A DNA stretch of 28,868 nucleotides from SOIA01 sp964346585 (GTDB taxonomy: Bacteria > Acidobacteriota > Aminicenantia > Aminicenantales > Aminicenantaceae). Below are positions 15,701-23,999 of this stretch, in pieces. The position numbers and the translations under genes were made by a program. Numbering within the stretch: position 1 is the stretch's first letter; each line of letters begins with the position of its first letter. The stretch lies in contig CAYFVQ010000134.1 in the NCBI GenBank assembly GCA_964346585.1, forward strand, positions 1 to 28,868, written 5' to 3'. The notes under the pieces were generated by a model. That model searched no databases and was not told the DNA's origin. It worked only from the letters and a program-made list of their open reading frames with translations.

Positions 15701-16643
15701 AACGAATATGAAACCCATACTTGTCACTGGTTCTCATCGTTCAGGAACAACGTGGGTGGGAAAAATTTTGTCGACAAACCCGTCAGTTGGATATATAGAC
15801 GAACCATTCAATCCTGTTGTTCAGCATTACAGCCCAGGCACATGCAGCGTGACGTTTGATCACTGGTGGATGTATATTACGGAGGAGAATGAATCTCCGT
15901 TTTTCGATCACATTGCCACCATGTTAGAGTTTCGCTACAAAATAATGATTCAGCTGAAGAGAATCGTTAAGAACAGATGTGGTGTCCGAACCTTCCTGAA
16001 GGGATACAGCCAGTTTATTCTGAATCGTTATATCAATCACGCCAGACCGCTGCTAAAGGATCCCATAGCTTTCTTCTCAACAGAATGGCTGGCCAGAAGG
16101 TTTAACATGGATGTAGTGATACTAATCCGGCATCCTGCAGCTTTCGTGAGTTCAATTAAACGAATGAACTGGCAACATGATTTTGCGAATTTCTTGGACC
16201 AAACTCTTCTTATTAGGGATCTTTTGTCTCCTTTCGAAGAGGAGATTAGAGAGTACAAGAAAAACAAGCATGACATCATTGACGAGGGGATTCTGTTGTG
16301 GAAGATGTTCTACTACGTCGTGAATAGATTTCGAACCAACCATAAAGATTTTATTTTCTTGAGACATGAAGACTTGTCAAGGAGACCAGTGGAAGAATTC
16401 AGAAACCTATTCGATCGACTGAACATAGAATTTACGGAAAAGATTAGCAAGACTATTATGCAATATTCCGATTCCCGTAATCCTTCCGAGGCGAGGGAGG
16501 GTGTGCCGCATCAACTAAAACGAAATAGTCTTTCAAATATTAAGAATTGGAAAAATAGGCTTTCGAAATCAGAAATAGAGAGGATCAAAAAGGGAGTTCA
16601 AAACATATCGAATTTGTTCTATGGCGAGGAAGATTGGGAATGA
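15693..16643 (+). CDS. Sulfotransferase (PAPS-dependent, P-loop)
   Basis: The 316-residue protein begins with the PAPS 5'-phosphosulfate loop PILVTGSHRSGTTWVGKIL (8-26) and has the 3'-phosphate-binding segment VVILIRHPAAFVSSIKRMNW, where Arg and Ser contact PAPS in this fold. Near the C-terminus RNSLSNIKNWKNRLSKSE resembles the usual W...L segment of carbohydrate sulfotransferases. The enzyme would place sulfate on a hydroxyl or amine of the glycan, in the cytoplasm before export because PAPS is cytoplasmic. It overlaps the deacetylase gene by eight bases. The pair recalls N-deacetylase/N-sulfotransferase action on glycosaminoglycans, but only by analogy. No PAPS synthesis genes are in the window. 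A second ATG five codons in is an alternative start. Confidence 0.9.
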   Translation: MDRTNMKPILVTGSHRSGTTWVGKILSTNPSVGYIDEPFNPVVQHYSPGTCSVTFDHWWMYITEENESPFFDHIATMLEFRYKIMIQLKRIVKNRCGVRTFLKGYSQFILNRYINHARPLLKDPIAFFSTEWLARRFNMDVVILIRHPAAFVSSIKRMNWQHDFANFLDQTLLIRDLLSPFEEEIREYKKNKHDIIDEGILLWKMFYYVVNRFRTNHKDFIFLRHEDLSRRPVEEFRNLFDRLNIEFTEKISKTIMQYSDSRNPSEAREGVPHQLKRNSLSNIKNWKNRLSKSEIERIKKGVQNISNLFYGEEDWE

Positions 16644-16837
16644 ATTCCTGGAGCAAGCAGCTCTTTACCATACGTCCTAGACGACGTGATTGTTCTCAGT
16701 GAGGAGGATTTACTCAGTGTTGTCTGGCTCACGATAGAGTGCCTGATGAGTTTGAGTGATTTGTCGACTCTAGCCCCTTAGTGAACTTATCGTGAGGACA
16801 GAGTTTCTCATAAGATACTGCACCGTATTCTCCCTGG

Positions 16838-16864
16838 TTGTACATGAAAAGGCAGAGGTATAAT
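16838..16864 (+). promoter_or_regulatory. Sigma-70-type promoter for the ACP operon
   Basis: TTGTAC at 16838-16843 and a perfect TATAAT at 16859-16864 are separated by 15 bases, a little short. GGTTGT at 16836 would give 17. Transcription would start near 16871, about 17 bases before the ATG at 16888, with AAGGAAAGGAAG as ribosome site in between. The 240 bases before it hold no gene that I can support. Confidence 0.55.
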
Positions 16865-16887
16865 TCACCAAGGAAAGGAAGATATTG

Positions 16888-17199
16888 ATGACAATCGAGG
16901 AAAGAGTAATAGAGGCGATTTTTGGCGCAGTTGAAGGGGTCAATGAGCAACTACCGGAGAAAAACCAACTAGAGAAATCTGTTGATACTATTTTATTCGG
17001 TAAGTCAGGGAAATTAGATTCGCTAGGATTCGTGAATCTGATCGTAGCAGTAGAGGAAAAGATAGAAGAAGAATTTGGCGTCATGCTAACCTTAGCTGAT
17101 GAGCGGGCAATGTCCCAAAAGAGAAGTCCTTTCAAATCCATTAAGACGCTTGCAGGCTACATTCTCCAGCTCTTAGAAGAAGATGGAAAATTGGGATGA
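16888..17199 (+). CDS. Acyl carrier protein
   Basis: The acidic 103-residue protein has the carrier-protein signature GKLDSLGFVNLIVAVEE; Ser45 in DSL is the expected phosphopantetheine site. Helix 1 (IEERVIEAIFGAVEGVNEQL) and helix 4 (FKSIKTLAGYILQLLEE) complete the four-helix bundle. It is longer than a housekeeping AcpP (about 78 residues) because of a longer loop 1, and lies in a specialised operon, so it is probably a dedicated carrier. ATG at 16888 has a strong AAGGAAAGGAAG upstream; a TTG just before it is less likely. The stop overlaps the reductase start (ATGA), which couples translation. It should carry the acyl group that the downstream ligase activates. Confidence 0.9.
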   Translation: MTIEERVIEAIFGAVEGVNEQLPEKNQLEKSVDTILFGKSGKLDSLGFVNLIVAVEEKIEEEFGVMLTLADERAMSQKRSPFKSIKTLAGYILQLLEEDGKLG

Positions 17200-17900
17200 T
17201 TAAGAACCAAGTGATTGTGATTACGGGGACTAGAAAAGGTATTGGGAGGCACCTAGCGGAGTACTATGCCAAGAAAGGATTACAGGTTTTGGGGTGCAGT
17301 CGCAGACCTGTTGATTATCAATTGGAAAATTACCAACATTTTTGCTTGGATGTTTCTGATGAAAAGAAAGTAAAACAACTGTTCACTGAGATTCGAAAAA
17401 TTCATAACCGCCTGGATATCTTGATAAATAACGCTGGTATTGCCTCTATGAATCATATTCTTCTGACACCCCTAAGAACAACCCAAGACATTCTGAATAC
17501 GAATGTCGTTGGAACATTTCTTTTCTGCCGCGAAGCCGCTAAGTTGATGCAGAAGAATGGCTATGGTCGGATTGTAAATTTCGTGACGGTAGCTACACCT
17601 CTGAAGCTGGGAGGAGAAGCCGTCTATGCATCCTCAAAAGCCGCTGTTTTGAGTCTGACACAAATTCTCGCAAGAGAACTTGCTGAATTCGGCATAACTG
17701 TTAATGCTATTGGTCCAACACCGGTTAGGACGGACTTGATCCGGTCTGTCTCTCAGGACAAAATTGAAAGTCTCATACATCAACAGGCCATTCAGCGGTT
17801 TGGTGACTTTGGAGATATCACAAATGTTATTGATTTTTTTATTAAACCCGAGTCAGAGTTTGTTACGGGGCAGGTGATCTATCTGGGAGGTATTAGCTAA
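17196..17900 (+). CDS. Short-chain dehydrogenase/reductase (FabG-like)
   Basis: The 234-residue protein has VIVITGTRKGIGRHLAEYYA (cofactor loop TGxxxGIG, residues 10-17), DILINNAGIAS (structural NNAG), and the catalytic YASSK. Thirteen residues before that Tyr, where FabG enzymes have the catalytic Ser, the sequence VNFVTVATP places a Thr. This is a conservative change that may alter substrate use. The family reduces 3-oxoacyl groups with NADPH; R14 and the adjacent K15 in the loop fit a preference for NADPH. Its start overlaps the ACP stop, so the substrate is probably an acyl group on that ACP. It may set a 3-hydroxyacyl group destined for an amino sugar (inference). No ketosynthase is present in the window. 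Confidence 0.9.
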   Translation: MIKNQVIVITGTRKGIGRHLAEYYAKKGLQVLGCSRRPVDYQLENYQHFCLDVSDEKKVKQLFTEIRKIHNRLDILINNAGIASMNHILLTPLRTTQDILNTNVVGTFLFCREAAKLMQKNGYGRIVNFVTVATPLKLGGEAVYASSKAAVLSLTQILARELAEFGITVNAIGPTPVRTDLIRSVSQDKIESLIHQQAIQRFGDFGDITNVIDFFIKPESEFVTGQVIYLGGIS

Positions 17901-18083
17901 CAGCGGATCAAAATTGATGAATGAAATGAGAGTGGTCACTAAGAGCACGAGTCAAGTATTCAATACCCGAATTCCTTGGTTGGGTAACTCAAGACCATTT
18001 TCAAGTGCAATGTTTGTATCGGGTGCTGATTCAGCAAACAGAGAGTTCTTACGGAGTCTCACTAACATTGATGGAGGATGTAA

Positions 18084-19427
18084 ATGTCCATTGATTTCAT
18101 GATTAACGTATTCAAGAAGAATAGAGAGAAAGATGCGATCGTCTGGAACGATAAAGTTTATAGCTATGAATGGCTTCTCGGCCGTCTCGACTACTGGAAA
18201 GAGATGATCAAAGCCAGAAATATAGGAGCTGGAAGGGTTACGATTTTAGAAGGAGACTTTTCGCCAAATTCGGTTGCTCTTTTTTTAGCACTTATCGAAG
18301 AGGGGTGTATACTTGTTCCCCTTACAAGTTCTGTTAATTCAAAAAAACCTGAATTCATCGAAATTGCTCAAGGTGAGGTTTCTATCACCATAAAAGCAAA
18401 TGATCAGGTTGAAATCTTGAACTTGCCAAACTCGGCGAACCACGAACTTTATGATGAATTAAGGCAATTGAGCCATCCCGGATTGGTACTATTTTCTTCC
18501 GGATCAACAGGAAAGAGTAAAGCAGCTGTCCACGACATGGTGGTTATGCTGGAGAAATTCAAAGTGCCAAGACATAGTCTAAGGGGAATAACATTCTTGC
18601 TATATGACCATATCGGGGGCGTGAATACGTTGCTCTACACTCTCTCGAACGCAGGTTGCATTGTTACTGTACAAGATAGGAGTCCGGACACTGTGCTCAA
18701 TGCGGTTGAAAAACACAAAGTTGAATTACTGCCAACTTCGCCTACTTTCATCAATTTGATCTTATTGAGTGAAGCGTACAAGCGATACAAGATTGACACC
18801 CTCAAGACCGTCACTTACGGAACTGAGCCCATGCCTGAGAGTACCCTGAAGCGTTTTCACGAGTTATTCCCAAGAATTCAACTGCAGCAGACTTACGGAC
18901 TTTCGGAAGTGGGCATTCTTCGCTCAAAGTCAAAGAGCTCAGATTCACTCTGGGTCAAAGTCGGGGGGGAAGGTTTTGAAACTCGAGTGGTCGATGGGAT
19001 CCTGCAGATCAAGGCTAAATCAGCGATGTTAGGCTATCTGAACGCCCCGAGCCCGTTTACAGGGGACGGGTGGTTCAACACGGGGGACGCAGTGAAGGTG
19101 GATGGTGAGTACATCAAGATCTTAGGCCGTAAGTCCGAAATTATCAATGTTGGGGGAGAGAAAGTCTATCCTGGCGAGGTGGAAGACGTGATTCAGGAAA
19201 TCGAAAATGTTGCAGAAGTAACGGTATATGCAGAAAAAAACCCGATCATGGGACACATCGTCTGTGCTAAAGTCAATTTGTTAAATTCTGAGGATCCAAA
19301 AGAATTCACCAAGCGCTTAAAGAGATACTGCAGTGAGAGATTGCAGAATTATAAGGTACCTATTAAGGTCGCAGTTGTGAATGAAAGACAACACAGTGAT
19401 CGTTTCAAAAAGATTAGACAACTTTAG
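18084..19427 (+). CDS. Acyl-AMP ligase (ANL superfamily, acyl-CoA/acyl-ACP synthetase)
   Basis: GGAGG six bases before the ATG supports the start. The 447-residue enzyme has the ANL core motifs in order: LFSSGSTGKSKAAVHDM (phosphate loop, about 136-152), TYGTEPMPESTL, LQQTYGLSEVGI (adenine/Mg motif), GWFNTGDAVKVDGEYIKILG (ATP ribose Asp and hinge) and INVGGEKVYPGEVEDVI. The C-terminal catalytic Lys probably lies in the last residues SDRFKKIRQL, close to the stop. It is shorter than typical acyl-CoA synthetases (500-650 residues), with a compact N-terminal domain, as in ligases that load carrier proteins. It would activate a free acid with ATP and pass it to the ACP encoded two genes upstream. 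The 183-bp gap after the reductase contains only a doubtful short frame. Confidence 0.9.
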   Translation: MSIDFMINVFKKNREKDAIVWNDKVYSYEWLLGRLDYWKEMIKARNIGAGRVTILEGDFSPNSVALFLALIEEGCILVPLTSSVNSKKPEFIEIAQGEVSITIKANDQVEILNLPNSANHELYDELRQLSHPGLVLFSSGSTGKSKAAVHDMVVMLEKFKVPRHSLRGITFLLYDHIGGVNTLLYTLSNAGCIVTVQDRSPDTVLNAVEKHKVELLPTSPTFINLILLSEAYKRYKIDTLKTVTYGTEPMPESTLKRFHELFPRIQLQQTYGLSEVGILRSKSKSSDSLWVKVGGEGFETRVVDGILQIKAKSAMLGYLNAPSPFTGDGWFNTGDAVKVDGEYIKILGRKSEIINVGGEKVYPGEVEDVIQEIENVAEVTVYAEKNPIMGHIVCAKVNLLNSEDPKEFTKRLKRYCSERLQNYKVPIKVAVVNERQHSDRFKKIRQL

Positions 19428-20604
19428 TCTACCTGAAGAGCAGATAAGGATCAGGAAAATAAGGGTCAAGGCTCTGGAAACATTTGCTTTGCGAACCCGC
19501 GAAGCAATGAAAGACAATGATATTATACCGATAGGGAAACACCGAGCACTTGCCCATCAAAATAACCCTTGCGCCGATGAAAATGACATAGGTCTTCTGA
19601 CCGCCTATTTGGGAGAACGATGCATCGGGTACCTTGGCATAATGCCAGGGTTATTAAGAAGAGGTGATCGGTTTTCAAAGGTTCATTGGCTATCTACTTG
19701 GTATGTGGTCCCTGAGCTTAGGAAGACGTCTGTTGGTTTGCAGCTGCTATTGAGTGCGTTGTCATTAAAGTATGATTTTGTTGTGTGCGCTATGAGTTAT
19801 GAAGCAGAAAGGGTTTATAGAGCCTTACGCTTCAGTGAACTCGGACCGCTGAATTATTATGTCATCAGCTTTGATATATTAAACCTTCTGAGTTTGAGTT
19901 TCCGGGCGTTAAGGAAGATAGTTAGGCGTTTGGGAATAAAGCTTGAAATCTTCGATAAAATGATCAGATTATCGACTCATATTTATTCCCCTATAAGGAA
20001 TGCCTTATATGACACTGTGATATACAACGGAGGAGTTCACCTTGATCGCATTTGTTATGAGGAGGTCAGGAGATTTCACGGTGACGCTAGAGAGAAACGA
20101 TTCGATTCTCACTCGACGGAGTTTTATCGTGGTAAGGAGATCATAAATTGGATGCTGAAATATAAATGGACAACGGAACGAGATAAGGCGGAAATTGGTG
20201 ATACAAGTTATTATTTCGCTGAGATTCGTGATGTTATGAAATTCATTTCTCTCAGTGTATATTCGTGCAATGGGAAAGAGTACAGAGGGTTTCTGATCCT
20301 ATCTTTTTCGAGAGCGAATTTTTATTCCGTTCTCAAAATTCTAGACTTCGGTTTTCACAAAGCTGAGGATAGGAAATATGTGGTTTTTCTCGCGCTGAAA
20401 TATGCAAGAACTCTTGCGGCCAACTACGTTGAACTTCCTGAGAGTTTGATAAAGTATGTAAAAGATAGTTTCGTTTTCAGACTGTTACTTAGTGGGAAAA
20501 AACGCATTTATCTTTCTCGTCCTAAAGCCAGTGATAGCCCTCTGGCGACTTTTGCTTCCGACATTAATCTAAATTACTGTGATGGGGACACACCGTTCAC
20601 TTAG
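19381..20604 (+). CDS. GNAT-like acyltransferase, probable final enzyme of the acylation operon
   Basis: This 407-residue protein begins inside the last 47 bases of the ligase gene, so the two are tightly coupled. The N-terminal half (1-170) resembles a GNAT fold: IGLLTAYLGERCIGYLGIMP, then WLSTWYVVPELRKTSVGLQL, where the second stretch fits the strand-4 and acyl-donor-binding region, and MSYEAERVYRALRF as the usual late helix. The C-terminal half (about 175-400) contains WMLKYKWTTERDK and looks like a second degenerate GNAT domain. Similar proteins accompany polysaccharide loci and are presumed to N- or O-acylate sugars. In this operon the donor could be the acyl-ACP made by the preceding genes (inference). 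Other ATGs downstream (for example 19507) would cut conserved sequence, so the upstream start is preferred. Confidence 0.72.
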   Translation: MKDNTVIVSKRLDNFSLPEEQIRIRKIRVKALETFALRTREAMKDNDIIPIGKHRALAHQNNPCADENDIGLLTAYLGERCIGYLGIMPGLLRRGDRFSKVHWLSTWYVVPELRKTSVGLQLLLSALSLKYDFVVCAMSYEAERVYRALRFSELGPLNYYVISFDILNLLSLSFRALRKIVRRLGIKLEIFDKMIRLSTHIYSPIRNALYDTVIYNGGVHLDRICYEEVRRFHGDAREKRFDSHSTEFYRGKEIINWMLKYKWTTERDKAEIGDTSYYFAEIRDVMKFISLSVYSCNGKEYRGFLILSFSRANFYSVLKILDFGFHKAEDRKYVVFLALKYARTLAANYVELPESLIKYVKDSFVFRLLLSGKKRIYLSRPKASDSPLATFASDINLNYCDGDTPFT

Positions 20605-20747
20605 GGAAACAAGAAGACATGGTAAGGATATTGGTGAATAAAAAGGATGGAGTTTCGGTCGTTTGATACTCTGATCTCGAAAACGAAACTTGCGTTTGGA
20701 GCTCAGGTGGAAGCCAACGTAGTGGAACTTGTCGTAGGTCCTGCGTT

Positions 20748-21245
20748 GTGAAGTTATGTGATCCGAAGTTGATGATGTTGCTTAAATGGAAAGTGGCGAT
20801 TGTATTTCTTGTTGTTGTTCTCGTTATTGTGACGGGTGGGATTTTTGTTTACTTCCGGTTTACGACACCAAGACAATCATCGGTCCGTCTGACGCACGCA
20901 TTGCGTCTCAAAGAATTGTTGATTGCTGTTGAATCATATCGGAATTCTTACGAGAAAATGCCCGACGATCTGAAAGCTCTCGAATCTGTCGGTTTGATTT
21001 TTGATAGTTCGCATTTTGAGAAGTTTAGATTTCTTGGTGGACGAGGAGGTATCATCGCTTTTCAACAACACCCTTTTCGACGAGTTAAGGAGGGCGAGCC
21101 GTGGGGGGGGCATGGAGAGGTTGCCAAACACGAAATTCCTGCAGCCAGGTTAGTATTGTTTGCTGACGGATCTATTAAATTCGTGGAGGAGTCAGATTTT
21201 CAGAGAACATATGCATGGTTGGTGGTTCAACCCGAAACTGAATGA
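20748..21245 (+). CDS. Membrane-anchored pseudopilin-like protein
   Basis: The small 165-residue protein has one N-terminal transmembrane segment (KWKVAIVFLVVVLVIVTGGI) followed by THALRLKELLIAVESYRNSY and EKMPDDLKALESVGL, the pattern of type II secretion pseudopilins and DUF1559-type proteins. The C-terminal RLVLFADGSIKFVEE matches the H-x-DG-like ending FADGSVHFL of that group. The prepilin peptidase site (G-F-T-L-x-E) is absent, so it is probably a simple anchored periplasmic protein rather than a fibre subunit. It begins with GTG; an ATG at 20772 would remove eight residues. The 143-bp gap upstream holds no gene I recognise. It may share a transcript with the propeller protein after it. 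Confidence 0.6.
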   Translation: MKLCDPKLMMLLKWKVAIVFLVVVLVIVTGGIFVYFRFTTPRQSSVRLTHALRLKELLIAVESYRNSYEKMPDDLKALESVGLIFDSSHFEKFRFLGGRGGIIAFQQHPFRRVKEGEPWGGHGEVAKHEIPAARLVLFADGSIKFVEESDFQRTYAWLVVQPETE

Positions 21246-21376
21246 TTTCTAGCAAGACCAGTAAGGGGACGCGCGGACGTGTTGGGGGTAGCGCAATCGT
21301 AAAGCCCGGGAGGTAGCAAAGGAGTGAAGCATAGGCTGAACGTAAGTATAGCTCCTGTGGTTGTACAGTTGAACAA

Positions 21377-22699
21377 ATGATGGAGAAGTTCCTTGCGCTT
21401 AGTAATCTAAAGCGGTGTGTTAAGGTCAGGCCTATGGGAGATTCATCGAGCTTGAAGAAAGGATTTTGGTATCCCAGAAAAATTGCCGTATTGATGGTGT
21501 TCACTGCCACCATGTTGTCCATTTGCTCTCAACCTCGAAGCGGCGAGATATCTCATAAGTGTAGCTCGAGCACTGACGTAGGTCTTGCATTAGAAGAACT
21601 CATTCCCGGAATGGAGTGGGCTGAATGGTACCGTCAGACATCTGGTTATTCGCCAGATCCCGAATACTTTGGAGCTTATATCACGTTGCCTGCTGGAAAT
21701 GAGTTGTATATCGGCCTGGGTACAGGGCTGCCAAGCTTGGGCGACGGAGCACTGATTGCGAGATTTGATGGCAAGAGTATAGAGCCTATTGGGGTGATAG
21801 CCGAGGAAGGCATTCATGAATTAATATGGGATCATCACAGCAACACGCTTCATATCGCGGGGACTGACCCCTCTTGGCCTGATGATTGGAGCGCTGGTAA
21901 CCATTACACCTATGTGCCATCCGGGTCCAAAATCATCGTCAAGCATCGTGATGCCAAGAGAGGTTTGGTCAACGTGATTCACACCTGGGGTCTATGGTTG
22001 TCGGATGATCACGTGCTCTATGCCGCTGTGAATTCACACGATGGGAGTTTCGTTTCTGATCGAAATCTGTTGCGGAGGATATTCGATCGGATCAATTGGA
22101 TGCTCAATCCCTCGTATTTCTCCACTGATTATGGCGTAACACGGATGGGTCAAGTTTTCAAAAGTGCAGACAACGGAACAAGCTGGGAGTATCTGAGTGA
22201 TATAGGGTACTTCAGGGCGTATGACATTGTCGGATTTAATGACAAATTATACGCCATATATACAGATACACCGGAGTCGCTTTGCAAACTTGCCGTGAGT
22301 AGCGATGATGGCAAGAAATGGAGGGATGTAACCCAAAATCACATTCAGAAAGTTCATTTGACTCAGTTTCAAGACAGACTTTTAGCTGTCAGTGCAGATG
22401 GAGAAAGTATTTACACTGTGAGTGAATACTCTTTAGAAAAGCATAATCTACCAAAAGGACTTAGGGTTGGGTCGCGTTATGACTTTAATGTATTGGCAGA
22501 AGGAAACGGTTATCTTTACATAATATCCAAAACCGAAAATGATACATACTTCATACTTCGGACTCAAGACTTACATGACTGGGAACAGGTTGCTTGTGCG
22601 GATAAAAGATTAATATCTATCTCTTACTGGAAAGCTAAGAATTGGTTGGTTGTTAGTGGAGCTGGTATTCACGCAAAGTTGTGGAAAATCGATCTGTGA
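21377..22699 (+). CDS. Exported Asp-box (BNR-like) beta-propeller protein
   Basis: The 440-residue protein has a basic N-terminus and a hydrophobic export segment (KIAVLMVFTATMLSICS). The ATG at 21434, with AAGG eight bases ahead, is a good alternative start and gives a more normal signal peptide. The mature part shows Asp-box turns: VFKSADNGTSWEYLSDIG and VSSDDGKKWRDVTQNH, each S-x-D-x-G-x-x-W, the hallmark of sialidase-type propeller blades. Repeated LYIGLGTGLP / LYAAVNSHDG / LYAIYTDTPE units indicate about six or seven blades. Catalytic sialidase residues are not evident, so binding or a lyase-like function is as likely as hydrolysis. It faces the convergent toroid protein across 94 bp. 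Confidence 0.75.
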   Translation: MMEKFLALSNLKRCVKVRPMGDSSSLKKGFWYPRKIAVLMVFTATMLSICSQPRSGEISHKCSSSTDVGLALEELIPGMEWAEWYRQTSGYSPDPEYFGAYITLPAGNELYIGLGTGLPSLGDGALIARFDGKSIEPIGVIAEEGIHELIWDHHSNTLHIAGTDPSWPDDWSAGNHYTYVPSGSKIIVKHRDAKRGLVNVIHTWGLWLSDDHVLYAAVNSHDGSFVSDRNLLRRIFDRINWMLNPSYFSTDYGVTRMGQVFKSADNGTSWEYLSDIGYFRAYDIVGFNDKLYAIYTDTPESLCKLAVSSDDGKKWRDVTQNHIQKVHLTQFQDRLLAVSADGESIYTVSEYSLEKHNLPKGLRVGSRYDFNVLAEGNGYLYIISKTENDTYFILRTQDLHDWEQVACADKRLISISYWKAKNWLVVSGAGIHAKLWKIDL

Positions 22700-22793
22700 A
22701 GATTTCGGGCCTAAGGACCAAATTCTCATTCAGAATCAGGAGATGGTGTGTGGTCGGGTTATGAAACGCACATTTTTGGGAGGCCTGGGTTTT

Positions 22794-23999
22794 TCATTGT
22801 CTCTGAGTATTGCCTCTGAGTATTGAAGTCCAGCGCAAAATTTCCGCCCATCCGAGAAATGGCCTTGACCACGTGGGAGAGGAATAATGCTTCTTATATA
22901 CCTCCTGAGCGATATCAAGTACCTTAGGATCAAATTGGGCGAGGTCAATCCAATCGAAGCCAACTGGCCAATAGTTTTTTTTGCGTTTCGTCTGAGTTCC
23001 ATCAACAGACCATGCTAGTTTGCCATTGCCAAGATATACGTTTTTTGTGAGGGTATTGGCAAACCTATGCATGTCCTCAGTGCTAAGCTTCAACCCCTGG
23101 TGGTGAGCCAAAATGAGAAGACTAAGGTCGATATGTGCATGGTTGAAGTCTTCGTCACCGCGTTGTTTCTGGGGATTGTAATCCCAATCATAAGCATTGT
23201 TTGGTGTTACTCGCACATGTTTTTTGAAATATCCCACAATAGCTTCAGCCTTTTGCCGATACTCAGGCACGCCCCCTTTAACTCTATCGAGCAAAAGGAG
23301 GGTAACGCCCATCGTAGCACTATGATTGAAAGGAACAGCACCTCTATAGAGCCCTTTCCCATTCACATTGGGATAGTAGTAACTTCCCGGTATGTCGTCG
23401 AAGCGGTTGAAAGCAAATAATGAATTGTGAGTATTTACGATTTTTTCAACTATTCCCAGATACTTCTGCGCCTTTTCTTGATACTTAGAAAATTGCTCTT
23501 TATTATGAACCAAGTCGACAAATCGCATAATCGCATGTGTAATTTGTCCATCGTCTAAGGTCTGAATTCGCCATTCATTTCCAAATGCTAAAATACGCCA
23601 ACCGGGTGCGGCCTCATTTCGGTGATTAAGGTAGTACAAAGGCGCACTAACATACGGTTCGCTCCTAAGATCAAGTTCCCCGCGAGCGTATCGAATTTCA
23701 TCCCGGTTATCAAGCATAAAATCAATGAGAGTTACGGCTTTGTCCAAATATTTTGTATCCCCATACGTTTGGGCCATCGAAACATAAGCACGAACCCAAT
23801 AGTGAGCCCGCCACGAGAACATTCCTTTTTCATTCGCATTAGTTATATTGAGCATAGGGTCAGAGGTGCCGTATTGTGATTGAAATGCAACATCCCATTG
23901 ACTTTTGTTTTCTATGCAATGAGCTTTTTGTCCAAAAGAGAACAAATGAACTAGCAAAATCAAAATAACAGTAGTCGTTGAGCTATTTTTAGCACTCAC
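22794..23999 (-). CDS. Exported alpha/alpha-toroid protein (possible polysaccharide lyase, hydrolase or epimerase)
   Basis: I place the start at a GTG (23999): GGAG lies five bases upstream and it gives a clean signal peptide (VSAKNSSTTTVILILLVHLF, then SFGQKAHC). The longer ATG frame to 24206 has a non-coding-looking N-terminus. The mature protein of about 370 residues is mostly helical hairpins, for example WRAHYWVRAYVSMAQTYGD, then DDGQITHAIMRFVDLV, and YRQKAEAIVGYFKKHVRV. The block YDWDY (270-274), then EDFNHAHID (283-291), carries likely active-site Tyr, Asp and His. The fold resembles six-hairpin glycosidases, alginate/heparin-lyase-like toroids and glucuronyl C5-epimerases; I cannot assign one. 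It is the only clear leftward gene in the locus. A 13-bp duplication changes its C-terminus. Confidence 0.75.
   Translation of the reverse strand: MSAKNSSTTTVILILLVHLFSFGQKAHCIENKSQWDVAFQSQYGTSDPMLNITNANEKGMFSWRAHYWVRAYVSMAQTYGDTKYLDKAVTLIDFMLDNRDEIRYARGELDLRSEPYVSAPLYYLNHRNEAAPGWRILAFGNEWRIQTLDDGQITHAIMRFVDLVHNKEQFSKYQEKAQKYLGIVEKIVNTHNSLFAFNRFDDIPGSYYYPNVNGKGLYRGAVPFNHSATMGVTLLLLDRVKGGVPEYRQKAEAIVGYFKKHVRVTPNNAYDWDYNPQKQRGDEDFNHAHIDLSLLILAHHQGLKLSTEDMHRFANTLTKNVYLGNGKLAWSVDGTQTKRKKNYWPVGFDWIDLAQFDPKVLDIAQEVYKKHYSSPTWSRPFLGWAEILRWTSILRGNTQRQ
22801..22826. repeat. 13-bp tandem duplication in the 3' end of the toroid gene
   Basis: CTCTGAGTATTG occurs twice with a period of 13 (22801-22812 and 22814-22825). 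Because 13 is not a multiple of three, one copy shifts the leftward frame. With both copies the protein ends SILRGNTQRQ at 22794. With one copy it would read SILRDNEKPRPPK and run on to a stop at 22736. Confidence 0.8.

Noticed and set aside
17914..18102. 62-codon frame between the SDR and the acyl-AMP ligase
   Set aside because: No similarity recognised, no good ribosome site, and it overlaps the ligase start, which has its own strong GGAGG. It could be a tiny remnant but I cannot support it.
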